Below are positions 18,072-27,102 of a DNA stretch of 64,000 bases, in pieces; the stretch's first letter is position 1, and every line of letters starts with the position of its first letter. Source of the DNA: Bacteroidetes bacterium RIFCSPLOWO2_12_FULL_35_15 (GTDB taxonomy: Bacteria; Bacteroidota; Bacteroidia; 2-12-FULL-35-15); contig MEPB01000060.1 of the NCBI GenBank assembly GCA_001769385.1, positions 1-64,000 on the forward strand, given 5' to 3'. The notes below the pieces were generated by a model. It did not search any database, was not told the origin of the DNA, and saw only the letters and a list, made by a program, of their open reading frames with translations. The translations under genes were made by a program, and so were the position numbers.

Positions 18072-18488
18072 ATGCCAAATACAATCACCATTATTAATTT
18101 ATCCGAACTCCCATCCGCTGCAAAGCAATTGTTGGAACTTTGTCCCGATAAAAAGATCTTTGCTTTTTATGGTGAAATGGGATCAGGAAAAACAACTTTT
18201 ATCAAAGCTGTTTGTGAAATCCTTGGTGTAGCGGATACTATAAGTAGTCCAACCTTTTCTATTGTAAATGAATATCGGTCCGCCAAAGGAGAAAAAATAT
18301 TTCATTTCGATTTTTACAGGATCAAATCACTAAATGAAGCCTACGACATGGGGTATGAAGATTATTTTTATTCTGATGCCTTTTGTTTTATTGAATGGCC
18401 AGAGAAAATAGCTGAACTTCTTCCTGAAGAACATGTAAAAATTACAATAACGCAAGAAGCTGAACAGCGCACACTAGTTATTGGTTAA
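18072..18488 (+). CDS. tsaE: tRNA threonylcarbamoyladenosine biosynthesis ATPase
   Basis: TsaE assists the t6A modification of tRNA. The 138-residue protein has Walker A FYGEMGSGKTTFIK near residue 35, the conserved SSPTFSIVNEY near 61, HFDFYRI near 82 and IEWPEKI near 113. Length is normal. It lies between porX and ald. Confidence 0.94.
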   Translation: MPNTITIINLSELPSAAKQLLELCPDKKIFAFYGEMGSGKTTFIKAVCEILGVADTISSPTFSIVNEYRSAKGEKIFHFDFYRIKSLNEAYDMGYEDYFYSDAFCFIEWPEKIAELLPEEHVKITITQEAEQRTLVIG

Positions 18489-18700
18489 TACTTCTTTCAA
18501 GTGATCAAAAAATTTGTTTATTGTTTAGTGTGAGGGATGAAGCAATCTACACGTAGCGTGGTTCCCGGAGATTGAGTGTCTGCTTCAACGCAGAATGTTC
18601 CTCGCAATGATCGTAGTTTTTTATCTTACTCTTCCCGCTTTTTTGTTTATTTTTTTTATCAACACTCCAACTTTAATAAACCTTCATAATAAACGTAAAC
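18489..18700. other. Intergenic region with repeat remnant
   Basis: No gene is seen. 18535-18608 carries a degenerate repeat (GATGAAGCAATCT, CACGTAGCGTGG, TTCCTCGCAATGA) of the kind scattered in intergenic DNA here; GTCTGCTTCAACGCAGAATG is shared in part, in opposite orientation, with 25484-25506. Confidence 0.5.
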
Positions 18701-18716
18701 TTTGACATAGATTTTC

Positions 18717-18724
18717 TAAATTTG
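18717..18724 (+). promoter_or_regulatory. -7 promoter element for ald
   Basis: TAAATTTG fits TAnnTTTG and lies 32 bases before the ald start. A TTTG at 18701-18704 is closer than the usual -33 spacing, so only the -7 element is claimed. Confidence 0.5.
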
Positions 18725-18756
18725 TAAGAATGTAACATCCCTTCACAAACCAAGAA

Positions 18757-19974
18757 ATGAAAACATCCAAAGAATTATTAGCAGCACTCACTCAAACGGC
18801 ATTGATGCCACAAGAGGAAATGCTTGAAGTAGCCCGTAAAAAAGGTAAATTATTTATTGGAATTCCAAAAGAAATATCATTTCAGGAAAATCGCGTTCCA
18901 TTGGTGCCGGATGCTGTTGCATTATTGGTGAATAACGGTCATACCATCGTGATCGAAAGTAATGCAGGTAAAATGGCTCACTTTGAGGATCATGATTTCA
19001 GTGAGGCAGGAGCTACCATTGTTTATAGTCCGGAAGAAGTATATAAAGCAAATATTATTTTAAAAGTTGCACCTCCTTCTCCAAAAGAAATTGAGATGAT
19101 GCAACAAAAACAAACGCTGATTTCAGCCTTGCAATTGACTGTTCAGCCCGAAGATTTTTTAAAACAATTAATCTCAAAAAAAATTACTGCCATCGCATTT
19201 GATTGGATAAAAGATGAAGATGGAATTTATACGATTATTCGCTCCATGGGCGAAATTGCCGGAAGCACCTCTATTCTTATCGCTGCGGAATATTTAAGCA
19301 ATGTAAATAACGGACAAGGATCCATATTGGGTGGCATTTCAGGTATTTCGCCTACTGAAGTTATTATTTTAGGTGCGGGTACTGTTGGCGAATTTGCAAC
19401 ACGGGCAGCTTTAGGATTAGGCGCCTCTGTAAAAGTTTTTGATAATTCTATTTCCCGCTTAAGACGTATGCAGAGTGATCTTGGAAGAAGGATTTTTACA
19501 TCCACCATTCAACCACGTGTATTGGCAAAACATTTAAAAACGGCTGATGTGGTTATTGGTGCTATCCGGGCACAACACGGACGAACACCATGTGTTGTAA
19601 CAGAAGAGATGGTGGCTGAAATGAAAACAGGCTCGGTAATAATTGATGTGAGTATTGATCAGGGAGGTTGTTTTGAAACTTCTGAGGTTACTAATCATAC
19701 TAATCCTGTATTCCGTAAACATGGGGTTATACATTATTGTGTTCCCAATATTGCATCGCGTGTTTCACGTACTGCTTCTTATTCACTGAGTACTATTTTT
19801 GCTCAGATTCTTATTGATATTGGTGAAGAAGGAGGAGTGGATTATATGCTTCGCAGAGATGAAGGTGTACGTAATGGTGTGTATTTATACAATGGAACCC
19901 TTACCAATCGCGTGTTAGGGAAGATATTTAAACTTCCTTATAAAGATATTAATTTACTGATGGCGGGGATTTAG
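18757..19974 (+). CDS. ald: Alanine dehydrogenase
   Basis: The enzyme interconverts alanine and pyruvate with NAD. The 405-residue protein shows IGIPKEISFQENRVPLVP near residue 33, with the substrate-binding arginine, ILKVAPPSP near 105, the NAD-binding VIILGAGTVGEFATRAALGLG near 206 and DVSIDQGGCFETS near 291. The long N-terminal lead of about 30 residues before the first beta strand is usual in Bacteroidota copies. A DUF4258 gene follows, as often in this phylum. Confidence 0.92.
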   Translation: MKTSKELLAALTQTALMPQEEMLEVARKKGKLFIGIPKEISFQENRVPLVPDAVALLVNNGHTIVIESNAGKMAHFEDHDFSEAGATIVYSPEEVYKANIILKVAPPSPKEIEMMQQKQTLISALQLTVQPEDFLKQLISKKITAIAFDWIKDEDGIYTIIRSMGEIAGSTSILIAAEYLSNVNNGQGSILGGISGISPTEVIILGAGTVGEFATRAALGLGASVKVFDNSISRLRRMQSDLGRRIFTSTIQPRVLAKHLKTADVVIGAIRAQHGRTPCVVTEEMVAEMKTGSVIIDVSIDQGGCFETSEVTNHTNPVFRKHGVIHYCVPNIASRVSRTASYSLSTIFAQILIDIGEEGGVDYMLRRDEGVRNGVYLYNGTLTNRVLGKIFKLPYKDINLLMAGI

Positions 19975-20046
19975 TTAATTGGTTAATTAGGTTATTTTAA
20001 ATTGGGTTTAAATCCTAAATCCACACATCCTCAATCCAAATAAATT

Positions 20047-20463
20047 ATGGCAATACCCGGAAAAAATGCTGATTTAATAAGACGTTTCAAGTTTTATGGT
20101 TTTGGTTTTTTGTTAGGTCTGATGATGGTGGTGGTGATTTTCCGCGGCAGAAGTTGTGAGATGCCAGGTTCAAGAAAGCTGGCTGAACTGGAACATCAAA
20201 GGTTAGAATATTCGAAACATGCAGCATGCCGAATGCAATGCAGAAATATAACCGAAATCGAAATAAAACAAATACTAAAAAGCGGAAAAGTGAATTACGA
20301 TAAAAGTAATGTTCACGAAAAACCCTATGGTACCTATGCTGTGGAAGGAATTGCAGTTAATGGTAAAAGTTTGCGCATCATTATTGCGGATTGCGATACC
20401 ATTTCAAAAGTTGTAACTGCCATCGATCTGATGATGGAGAAAGATAGTTGTGATTGCCCTTGA
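20047..20463 (+). CDS. DUF4258 membrane-anchored protein
   Basis: The 138-residue protein has one membrane segment (residues 15-31, FYGFGFLLGLMMVVVIF) followed by a domain with YSKHAACRMQCRNITEIEIKQIL and a later VVTAIDLMM. The SKHAxxRMxxRxIxxxEI pattern is the DUF4258 signature, distantly like RelE-type toxins, but the anchored form is not known to be a toxin. It follows ald. Confidence 0.75.
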   Translation: MAIPGKNADLIRRFKFYGFGFLLGLMMVVVIFRGRSCEMPGSRKLAELEHQRLEYSKHAACRMQCRNITEIEIKQILKSGKVNYDKSNVHEKPYGTYAVEGIAVNGKSLRIIIADCDTISKVVTAIDLMMEKDSCDCP

Positions 20464-20646
20464 TCGCTTGAGATTTAATAACTGTTTTTATTTTGTATTT
20501 CTTGTTGATTAATAAATAAGCACCAATAAGTGCAAAAATATTTTAAATTGCATCGGTATATTTATCATAAAGACTTATAATACGAAACGAGTTTCGTAAA
20601 ACACAGGTGGTATAGCCAATACCAAAAAAAATAATTTAGACTTAGA

Positions 20647-21498
20647 GTGAAAAATATTTTGCCATTCATATTCTGTATGTGTCCAATATTAATTTGTGCC
20701 CAAATTAGTAATGAGGACAATCTGAATATTTTATATGGAAGCATAAAACCAATTAGTTATGGTAAAGACAGTGTTCCAAATGAATATTTTAATTTAAAAA
20801 GTTTTATTTTTTATACTAAAACCTACAGACAAAACGATACACTTTTTGAATCTACAAAAGATTCTATAATTTGGATGTATTTTAATAAGAAACAGTCAAA
20901 AGGAAAAATCAAATTAATTACGAAAGACACTCTTAACAAAAGAATAGACTTTACCATTGAGAGTGAAAATAATATTATTATTCCTTATGGAGTACGGCTT
21001 TTAATCTCTACTAAAAAATTTCCTAATCAAACCTGGAACTTACAGACATTATCTAAGACAGACAGCTCTTTTGCTATTAAATTTGTTAATCGCAAAAAAA
21101 TGGAGATAGAAAAGAAAATGGAGTTCTCAAAAACTTATACTAAAGATATACTAAAGGATGAAAAATTTAATTTTGAATTGACTAAAATGGAAGAATGTGG
21201 TATTATGGAAGCCCAAAATATTTTTTATGTTAAAACCCTATATCAAGGCGAATTCCTTATCGTAAATTATCTTTTCCCATATTTTGAAGATGAATTTGTT
21301 CCGTATGCTATTTCTATTTTCAAAAGGATAAAGCAAAATGAAAAATGGGAATTGTTTTTTGAAAATTTAGACTCCGCCTCACCATACATAGACCTTGATA
21401 ATGACGGAGTTCCTGAGCTTATTGGCGGAAATGACTATGATAATGGAATTTGGCAATTTTATAAAAATTACAAATCAATTATAAGAGATGGTATTTAA
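20647..21498 (+). CDS. Secreted protein with FG-GAP/EF-hand-like end
   Basis: A GTG start gives 283 residues with a short signal peptide (ILPFIFCMCPILICAQ). The main part is not recognised. Near the C-terminus YIDLDNDGVPELIGGNDYDNG is a calcium-binding D-x-D-x-D-G-x-x-E loop of the FG-GAP/VCBS type, split here for length. It is probably exported to the periplasm or beyond. A palindromic element at 22078-22230 lies after its downstream partner, giving this pair a cassette-like setting similar to 400-3385. Confidence 0.55.
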   Translation: MKNILPFIFCMCPILICAQISNEDNLNILYGSIKPISYGKDSVPNEYFNLKSFIFYTKTYRQNDTLFESTKDSIIWMYFNKKQSKGKIKLITKDTLNKRIDFTIESENNIIIPYGVRLLISTKKFPNQTWNLQTLSKTDSSFAIKFVNRKKMEIEKKMEFSKTYTKDILKDEKFNFELTKMEECGIMEAQNIFYVKTLYQGEFLIVNYLFPYFEDEFVPYAISIFKRIKQNEKWELFFENLDSASPYIDLDNDGVPELIGGNDYDNGIWQFYKNYKSIIRDGI

Positions 21499-21600
21499 CC
21501 AAACATCCAAATCAGAAATATAGGTATGGATTGGACGGAGAAATGGGTACTGGCTATAACAGCACCACTATTCAGAAGACACGAACTAAACTTTGACGAC

Positions 21601-22032
21601 ATGAAATCAAAAATTATTTCTCTCCTTTTTCTGGCTTTTATTTTCTCGGCCGGACATGCTCAAAAACATAGTGAATATAAATGCCAGCTTTCTATTGACA
21701 AAGAATCTGGACGAGACGTTTACGAAAAAGTAGACAGCCAACCTGTGTTTGCTGACAAAACTATAAGCGACACTTTGTTCATTACAAAGAATTTTAAATT
21801 TAAAGTGTCACCTCAAAATCATAAAGACAAAGAATGGGTTCAATTTGCTTATATAGTTGAAAAAGATGGCAAAGTGACCTTTCTAAGAGTAATTTCTCCG
21901 AAAGACGATAAAGAAATAGAAGAAGAGGCTAAACGAATTGTAAGTTTAATGCCCCTTTATGAACCGGCAAGGTGTGAACACGCTGCTGTACCTACACTAA
22001 TGAAAATTCGTTTTCAAATGCGAACAAATTAA
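21601..22032 (+). CDS. Secreted TonB C-terminal-domain protein
   Basis: The ATG at 21601 gives 143 residues with a clear signal peptide (IISLLFLAFIFSAGHAQ). An earlier start at 21526 would put a non-hydrophobic stretch ahead of the signal, so it was not chosen. The C-terminal part (VQFAYIVEKDGKVTFLRV, then IVSLMPLYEPA and LMKIRFQM) matches the TonB_C fold. No membrane anchor or proline-rich linker is present, so it is not a working TonB but one of the stand-alone domains common in Bacteroidota. Confidence 0.72.
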   Translation: MKSKIISLLFLAFIFSAGHAQKHSEYKCQLSIDKESGRDVYEKVDSQPVFADKTISDTLFITKNFKFKVSPQNHKDKEWVQFAYIVEKDGKVTFLRVISPKDDKEIEEEAKRIVSLMPLYEPARCEHAAVPTLMKIRFQMRTN

Positions 22033-22077
22033 ATTGTTTATGGAAATTTTCACAGAGCTGTGTGGCGCTTAAAGCTT

Positions 22078-22230
22078 ATAACATTGCCTAAGCAAGATGC
22101 CGAGTTTCTGCAAGTTCGCCCTCGTATAGCAAAGCGTAACGAGGGCGGATGAGAAAAGCGTTTCTAACGCAGCTAAAATTTTTATGATCCGCAACCGCTA
22201 CAATCTTCTCCGCTTTTTTGCGAAACGCTA
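22078..22230. repeat. Possible third attC-like element
   Basis: On the plus strand, AACATT, then AGCAAGATGCCGAGTTTCTG and CAAGTTCGC (22080-22118) closely match the minus-strand sequence of the element at 1255-1450. A GATCCGCAACCGCTACAATC block (22187-22206) occupies the place of the other arm. A separate hairpin repeat (22117-22147) sits in the middle. There is no gene between 22033 and 22343. Confidence 0.4.
22117..22175. repeat. CGCCCTCGT hairpin repeat, copy 1
   Basis: CGCCCTCGT pairs with ACGAGGGCG (22117-22147), followed by ATGAGAAAAGCGTTTCTAAC. A direct copy lies at 22708-22760, so the pair brackets the small membrane protein gene at 22344-22652. Confidence 0.75.
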
Positions 22231-22343
22231 TTTTTTTATGCGAATGAAAAATATCATCGTAAAAGTTAATCTTCGTCACTGCAAATAATTAAATAGGAAT
22301 TTAATTTTGTGTACTAAATGATTAATAATTAAAACCAAAGGCG

Positions 22344-22652
22344 ATGAAAAGAATATTTTTTTATTTGATGATAGTCTGTTTATCATTAACTATTGGAACG
22401 AACGAATTGAAGGCTTCAACTAACTCTTCAAAAACTGAAAATTCACTTAATTCTTTTGAAGCACAAAAATTAGTCAACAGATTGCATGAAATCAAATCAA
22501 TGGACAAAACGAAAATGGGGCGTCCTGAAAAAAAGAAGTTACGGACGGAAGTACTTTCAATTGCTAAAAGATTGAAACATCCGGAGCCTGTTATTTTTAT
22601 TTCAGGAGGAACACTTTTCCTTATCATTTTGCTGCTGCTTATTTTGTTGTAA
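22344..22652 (+). CDS. Small secreted/membrane protein
   Basis: The 102-residue protein has a signal peptide (residues 1-24), a charged middle with FEAQKLVNRLHEIKSMDKTK and a C-terminal hydrophobic stretch FISGGTLFLIILLLLILL. Similar small proteins are common in Bacteroidota, sometimes mislabelled as seryl-tRNA synthetase because of the coiled helix. Function unknown. It is bracketed by two copies of a hairpin repeat. Confidence 0.7.
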   Translation: MKRIFFYLMIVCLSLTIGTNELKASTNSSKTENSLNSFEAQKLVNRLHEIKSMDKTKMGRPEKKKLRTEVLSIAKRLKHPEPVIFISGGTLFLIILLLLILL

Positions 22653-22707
22653 TCAGCGTTTGATTAATACATCATTATGCAACACAGCTTTCTCGTTTAG
22701 CCTCACT

Positions 22708-22760
22708 CGCCCTCGTTTAGCGCAGCGTAACGAGGGCTATGAGAAAATCGTTTGTAACGC
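22708..22760. repeat. CGCCCTCGT hairpin repeat, copy 2
   Basis: GCCCTCGT and ACGAGGGC (22709-22737) form the stem, and ATGAGAAAATCGTTTGTAAC follows, as in the copy at 22117-22175. Confidence 0.75.
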
Positions 22761-22880
22761 TATCGTTTTTAATGCTCCCCACCAGCTTTTGCTTTCCCCT
22801 CTTTTTTATACAAATTAAAATATAAAAGAATATGGATCATTCCATTTTCTAAAATGAATAGAAAATATAAAATTATCTTC

Positions 22881-22888
22881 TATATTTG
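22881..22888 (+). promoter_or_regulatory. -7 promoter element for aroB
   Basis: TATATTTG fits TAnnTTTG and ends 17 bases before the aroB start codon. Confidence 0.5.
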
Positions 22889-22905
22889 TTTATCAAGAAT
22901 AAGGT

Positions 22906-23997
22906 ATGACAGAAATTGAAGCAAGCAATTATTCGGTTTACATTGGAAAAGGAATTGCAAAAGAACTAAATCGATTTTTTAGGCTCAATAAAAATAAGTA
23001 TTCCAAATTATTTATTTTAGTGGATGAAAACACCCTGAAATGTTGTTACCCTCAATTGGTGGAACAAGTAGATGTTTTCAAAGAAGCTGAAATAATTGAG
23101 ATCGAAAGTGGTGAAGAAAGCAAAAACATTGAAGTATGTTCCCAAATTTGGGCAACGTTAAGTGAATATGGCGGGGATCGGAAATCCATGATGGTTAATT
23201 TAGGAGGCGGTGTTATTACCGATATGGGTGGTTTTATTTCTTCCACTTTTAAACGAGGAATCGGATTTATAAACATTCCTACTACCTTGCTTTCACAAGT
23301 AGATGCATCAATTGGAGGAAAGGTAGGCATTGACCTGAATCACCTTAAAAATGAGATTGGGTTATTCAATAATCCGGCAGCGGTATTTGTTGATCCTGTT
23401 TTTTTAAGCACCTTGGATAAACGTCAATTATTATCCGGATTTGCCGAAATAATTAAACATGCCTTGATCGCTGATGCTGATTATTGGAAACGAATTGTAC
23501 AGGCAGATTTTTCTTTCCTGAATAATTTTGATTCATTGATCGAAACTTCAATTCAAATAAAAAACAAAGTTGTTTTGGGAGATCCGACAGAAAATAATAT
23601 TCGAAAAATATTAAATTTTGGTCATACGATCGGACATGCAATTGAGACATTTGCCCTGGAACAAAATAACCGTAAACAGTTACTACATGGTGAAGCAATT
23701 GCTGTTGGAATGATATGCGAAGCTTATCTTTCCAACATGTTGTGTAAATTAACAAGCGGTGAATTGAAGCAGATCACACAATTTATATTAAGTAAATACA
23801 AAGCAGTAAAAATCGATGAATTGGATTTTCATCGTTTAATAGAACTGATGAAGCATGATAAGAAAAATAATAAAGGTGATATTAATTTTTCATTGTTATC
23901 TTCAATAGGTAAATGTGAAATAAACAAAGCGGCTAAACCTGATCTGATAAAGGAATCATTGAATTATTATAAGGAGCAAAGTAAATTGTTTAAATAA
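22906..23997 (+). CDS. aroB: 3-dehydroquinate synthase
   Basis: AroB performs the second shikimate-pathway step. The 363-residue protein shows the NAD-binding NLGGGVITDMGGF near residue 98, IPTTLLSQVDASIGGK near 125, FAEIIKHALI near 180 and the zinc-site GHTIGHAIE near 243. The stop codon abuts the ATG of aroA, so the pair is an operon. Confidence 0.95.
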   Translation: MTEIEASNYSVYIGKGIAKELNRFFRLNKNKYSKLFILVDENTLKCCYPQLVEQVDVFKEAEIIEIESGEESKNIEVCSQIWATLSEYGGDRKSMMVNLGGGVITDMGGFISSTFKRGIGFINIPTTLLSQVDASIGGKVGIDLNHLKNEIGLFNNPAAVFVDPVFLSTLDKRQLLSGFAEIIKHALIADADYWKRIVQADFSFLNNFDSLIETSIQIKNKVVLGDPTENNIRKILNFGHTIGHAIETFALEQNNRKQLLHGEAIAVGMICEAYLSNMLCKLTSGELKQITQFILSKYKAVKIDELDFHRLIELMKHDKKNNKGDINFSLLSSIGKCEINKAAKPDLIKESLNYYKEQSKLFK

Positions 23998-25257
23998 ATG
24001 ATGAAGTATCGAATTTCTCATCCGACAAAAAAACTGAGTGGCAGTTTAACCCTTACTGCTTCCAAAAGCGAAAGTAATCGTGCCTTGATCATTCAGGCAT
24101 TATGCAGGGAAAGATTCGAAATAAAAAATCTGGCGCTTGCTCAGGATACCCAAACGCTTCAACAAATTCTGGAAAGATCGATCAATGATCCTTATTCATC
24201 TGTTCCCTATAACGTTGGGGCCGGAGGAACAACCATGCGTTTTTTAACAGCCTATTTTTCTACCAAATTAGGCACTCATATTTTAACCGGCTCGGAAAGA
24301 ATGAAAAAACGTCCGATTGGAATTTTGGTGGACGCATTGCGCCAATTAGGTGCAAACATTGAATATATGGAGGAGGAGGGGTTCCCTCCCTTAAAAATCA
24401 CCGGCAAATCCTTAATTGGGGGTGAAATTGAAATGGATGGTAATGTAAGTAGTCAATTTATTTCTGCTTTATTGCTTATTTCTCCTGAATTACGGAATGG
24501 ATTGGTAATAAAATTTAATGGAGCGGTAACATCACGGCCATACATTAATATGACATTAAATATAATGGAAGAGTTTCGTGTTTATGGTATGTGGCACGAC
24601 TGCTATGTTTCGGTCAGTAAACAAGTGTATCATCGGAAAAGTGAAACGGATTATGAGTATGAGGTGGAAGCCGACTGGAGCTCCGCATCCTATTGGTATG
24701 CCGCAGCGGCCCTGTCAAAAGAAGCTGACCTTACGATCAAAGGATTAAGAAATCCAAGCATACAAGGTGATGCGATCGTTGAAAATATTTTCCCGTTTTT
24801 TGGTGTAAAAACAGAATATACAGATGAAGGTGTGCGCTTAACGAAAATCCGTGTCAAAGACGAGCATTTTGGTTTTGATTTTTCTGATTGTCCGGATCTG
24901 GCCCAAACAATAGCTGTTGTTGCAAGCGCATTAAAAATACCCGCATTTTTTAATGGCTTACATACTTTACGAATAAAGGAAACTGACCGCATACAAGCAT
25001 TAAAAAATGAATTGCATAAATTTGGTGTTGAAATAGAAATTGTAAGTGATAATGCGATAAAAATAAATCCTTCAGCTTTTTGTAATACTGATTCAGCAAT
25101 TAAAACATATGAAGATCATCGTATGGCTATGGCTTTTGCCACATTAGCAATGCAGGTAGATTCAATTATCATAGAAGATCCTTCTGTTGTAAAAAAATCG
25201 TATCCGGATTTTTGGACTGATCTGAAATCACTTGGATTTGTAGTGGAAGAAATTTAG
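23998..25257 (+). CDS. aroA: 3-phosphoshikimate 1-carboxyvinyltransferase (EPSP synthase)
   Basis: The 419-residue enzyme joins shikimate-3-phosphate and phosphoenolpyruvate. Signatures are LTASKSESNRALI near residue 20, GAGGTTMRF near 75, VSSQFISALL near 150, DCPDLAQT near 298, RIKETDRIQAL near 324 and YEDHRMAMA near 371. The start could be either of two adjacent ATG codons. It is translationally linked to aroB. Confidence 0.95.
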   Translation: MMKYRISHPTKKLSGSLTLTASKSESNRALIIQALCRERFEIKNLALAQDTQTLQQILERSINDPYSSVPYNVGAGGTTMRFLTAYFSTKLGTHILTGSERMKKRPIGILVDALRQLGANIEYMEEEGFPPLKITGKSLIGGEIEMDGNVSSQFISALLLISPELRNGLVIKFNGAVTSRPYINMTLNIMEEFRVYGMWHDCYVSVSKQVYHRKSETDYEYEVEADWSSASYWYAAAALSKEADLTIKGLRNPSIQGDAIVENIFPFFGVKTEYTDEGVRLTKIRVKDEHFGFDFSDCPDLAQTIAVVASALKIPAFFNGLHTLRIKETDRIQALKNELHKFGVEIEIVSDNAIKINPSAFCNTDSAIKTYEDHRMAMAFATLAMQVDSIIIEDPSVVKKSYPDFWTDLKSLGFVVEEI

Positions 25258-25573
25258 TCCTTTTTGTAACTATTTTATCTATATCCGTTCTCCGTTTTTT
25301 CTAAAGCCCCCACAACTCAAAGCGTGTGGTCATGTTGTTTTGTCGAAATACATCCATTGGCCTTCTGCACCATTAATAAATACAGTGTGACTTATACCAT
25401 TTACCAGTATAAACTAGTCCAATTTAAATTGCCTCGCTCGTTTCTCGACTCCCCTCGAAATGACACCAGCGCTGTCATTTCGAGCATTCTGCGTTGAAGC
25501 AGACACATCGAGATTGTGTTGGGCTAAATTTCGGAAATAATATATTTAGAATTGGTATTAATCACCTTTTATT
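25258..25573. repeat. Gene-free repeat region after aroA
   Basis: No gene is seen. 25436-25520 holds a hairpin repeat: CTCGAAATGACA and TGTCATTTCGAG around a short CCAGCGC-type loop, then CATTCTGCGTTGAAGCAGAC, related in inverted form to 18580-18601. Similar CTCGAAATGAC stems occur at 59491-59544. Confidence 0.6.
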
Positions 25574-26917
25574 TCAAATCCTTTTACTCACATAATTAAA
25601 TCTGAAAAACAAAAGAATCGCGGCAGTTGTTAATCCAAAGGACAAACCATACCAAACACCTTGTACTCCATAATTAAGTTTAAATGCAAAGAAATAACTC
25701 ATTGGTAATCCAATTATCCAATAGGCGATAAGCGTAATGATGGTTGGAATGGTAACATCTTTTATGCCTCTTAAAGCCCCTAAACAAACTACTTGTGTGC
25801 CATCGCTCAGTTGAAAAAAAGCAGCAATTATCAATAAAGATGCTGAAATCGAAATCACTTCGGGTTCAATACTAAAAAAAACAGGTAGCACATTACGAAA
25901 TAAAATAAAACAAATTGCAGTAAAACTCATAAAAACCAAAGCCATCACTACGGCACTAAAACCTGCTGTGCGGACACCTTCCTTGCTTTTTAATCCGAGC
26001 TGATTTCCAACACGAACAGATGCTGCAGCCGACAAGCCACTTGCCATCATATAAGTAGTGGCTGCTATACTTAATGCGACCTGGTGTGCTGCTTGTGCCA
26101 TTGGACTTATCCAGCCGATCATAATTACGGCACAACTAAAAGCTCCAACTTCAAACACCCATTGCAATCCCGATGGAACGCCCAATGCAAGAATTTTTTT
26201 TGTCAGGTCCTTCGATATGTTTTTGAAATTAAAATTATGCCAATAAATTTTAAAATTTTTGTTGTAATATACATAGGCAAACATGGCGAGCGCCATCACA
26301 ACTCTTGAAATGAAACTCGCCCAACACGAACCCATTAGCCCCATTTCCGGAAAACCCCAATGTCCGAATATCATTAAATAGTTAAGCAGGATATTTAAAA
26401 TATTAGTACCAACAGTGATTAGCATTGCAACACGGGTGAATGAAAGTCCTTCGGTAAATTGTTTAAATCCCGAAAAAATACAAAGAGGTATCATTCCCAA
26501 CATCATCACATTCAAAAAAGGAATTGCCATATCAACCACTTCCTGTTTTTGGTTGAAATAATTCAGCATCGGTGAGATCATTATTAACAGCAGAAATAGG
26601 AGGACGCCCATTGCAGTATTGATAAGGATGCCGTGTTTCAATAAAGCTGCGTTTTCTGAATGATTTTTTGAACTATCGGCTACAGCTACTAAAGGAGTTA
26701 CACCATAAGAAACACCCAGACCGAATACTAAGACTAGAATATACAGACTATTAGCCAGTGCAACTGCCGCTTGTGGAATTGTACCTATTTGACCAACCAT
26801 GGCTGTATCTACAACACCAACCATGATATGACCAAGCTGACTAAGAACAACAGGATACGCCAGAAAAAAGGTTTTCCTGTAGCTTGTACTGTATTCAGGT
26901 GAAAATATACTTTTCAT
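25574..26917 (-). CDS. MATE family multidrug/cation antiporter
   Basis: The start at 26917 (MKSIFSPEYSTSYRK) gives 447 residues; a start at 26968 would add 17 unusual residues. The protein has about 12 membrane helices. MATE marks are AYPVVLSQLGHIMVGVVDTAMVGQIG in the first helices, FKQFTEGLSFTR in the middle and the second-half repeat PSGLQWVFEVGAFSCAVIM. It exports drugs or metabolites using a sodium or proton gradient. Substrate unknown. It faces aroA tail-to-tail. Confidence 0.9.
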   Translation of the reverse strand: MKSIFSPEYSTSYRKTFFLAYPVVLSQLGHIMVGVVDTAMVGQIGTIPQAAVALANSLYILVLVFGLGVSYGVTPLVAVADSSKNHSENAALLKHGILINTAMGVLLFLLLIMISPMLNYFNQKQEVVDMAIPFLNVMMLGMIPLCIFSGFKQFTEGLSFTRVAMLITVGTNILNILLNYLMIFGHWGFPEMGLMGSCWASFISRVVMALAMFAYVYYNKNFKIYWHNFNFKNISKDLTKKILALGVPSGLQWVFEVGAFSCAVIMIGWISPMAQAAHQVALSIAATTYMMASGLSAAASVRVGNQLGLKSKEGVRTAGFSAVVMALVFMSFTAICFILFRNVLPVFFSIEPEVISISASLLIIAAFFQLSDGTQVVCLGALRGIKDVTIPTIITLIAYWIIGLPMSYFFAFKLNYGVQGVWYGLSFGLTTAAILLFFRFNYVSKRI

Positions 26918-27102
26918 AAGGCGGCAAAGATAGATGAATAATGAAATCAATAAGTTTGAAAACCACAATTTTTAGTTAAACGACTCTTTTGGAAATGAAT
27001 ATGCAACCTCAAACCCTAAAAAATCATCCGTTTTAAGATAGCATTATAATAAACAAATTTTTATATTTACGAAATCAAAAATTTAGCATTATATCTTTAA
27101 AG

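Noticed and set aside
18701-18704. TTTG as the -33 element of the ald promoter
   Set aside because: Only 12 bases separate it from the -7 element, shorter than normal for this promoter class.
22117-22230. Hairpin-rich stretch considered as a tRNA
   Set aside because: No cloverleaf arms, T-loop sequence or CCA-like end could be found; it is a repeated hairpin.
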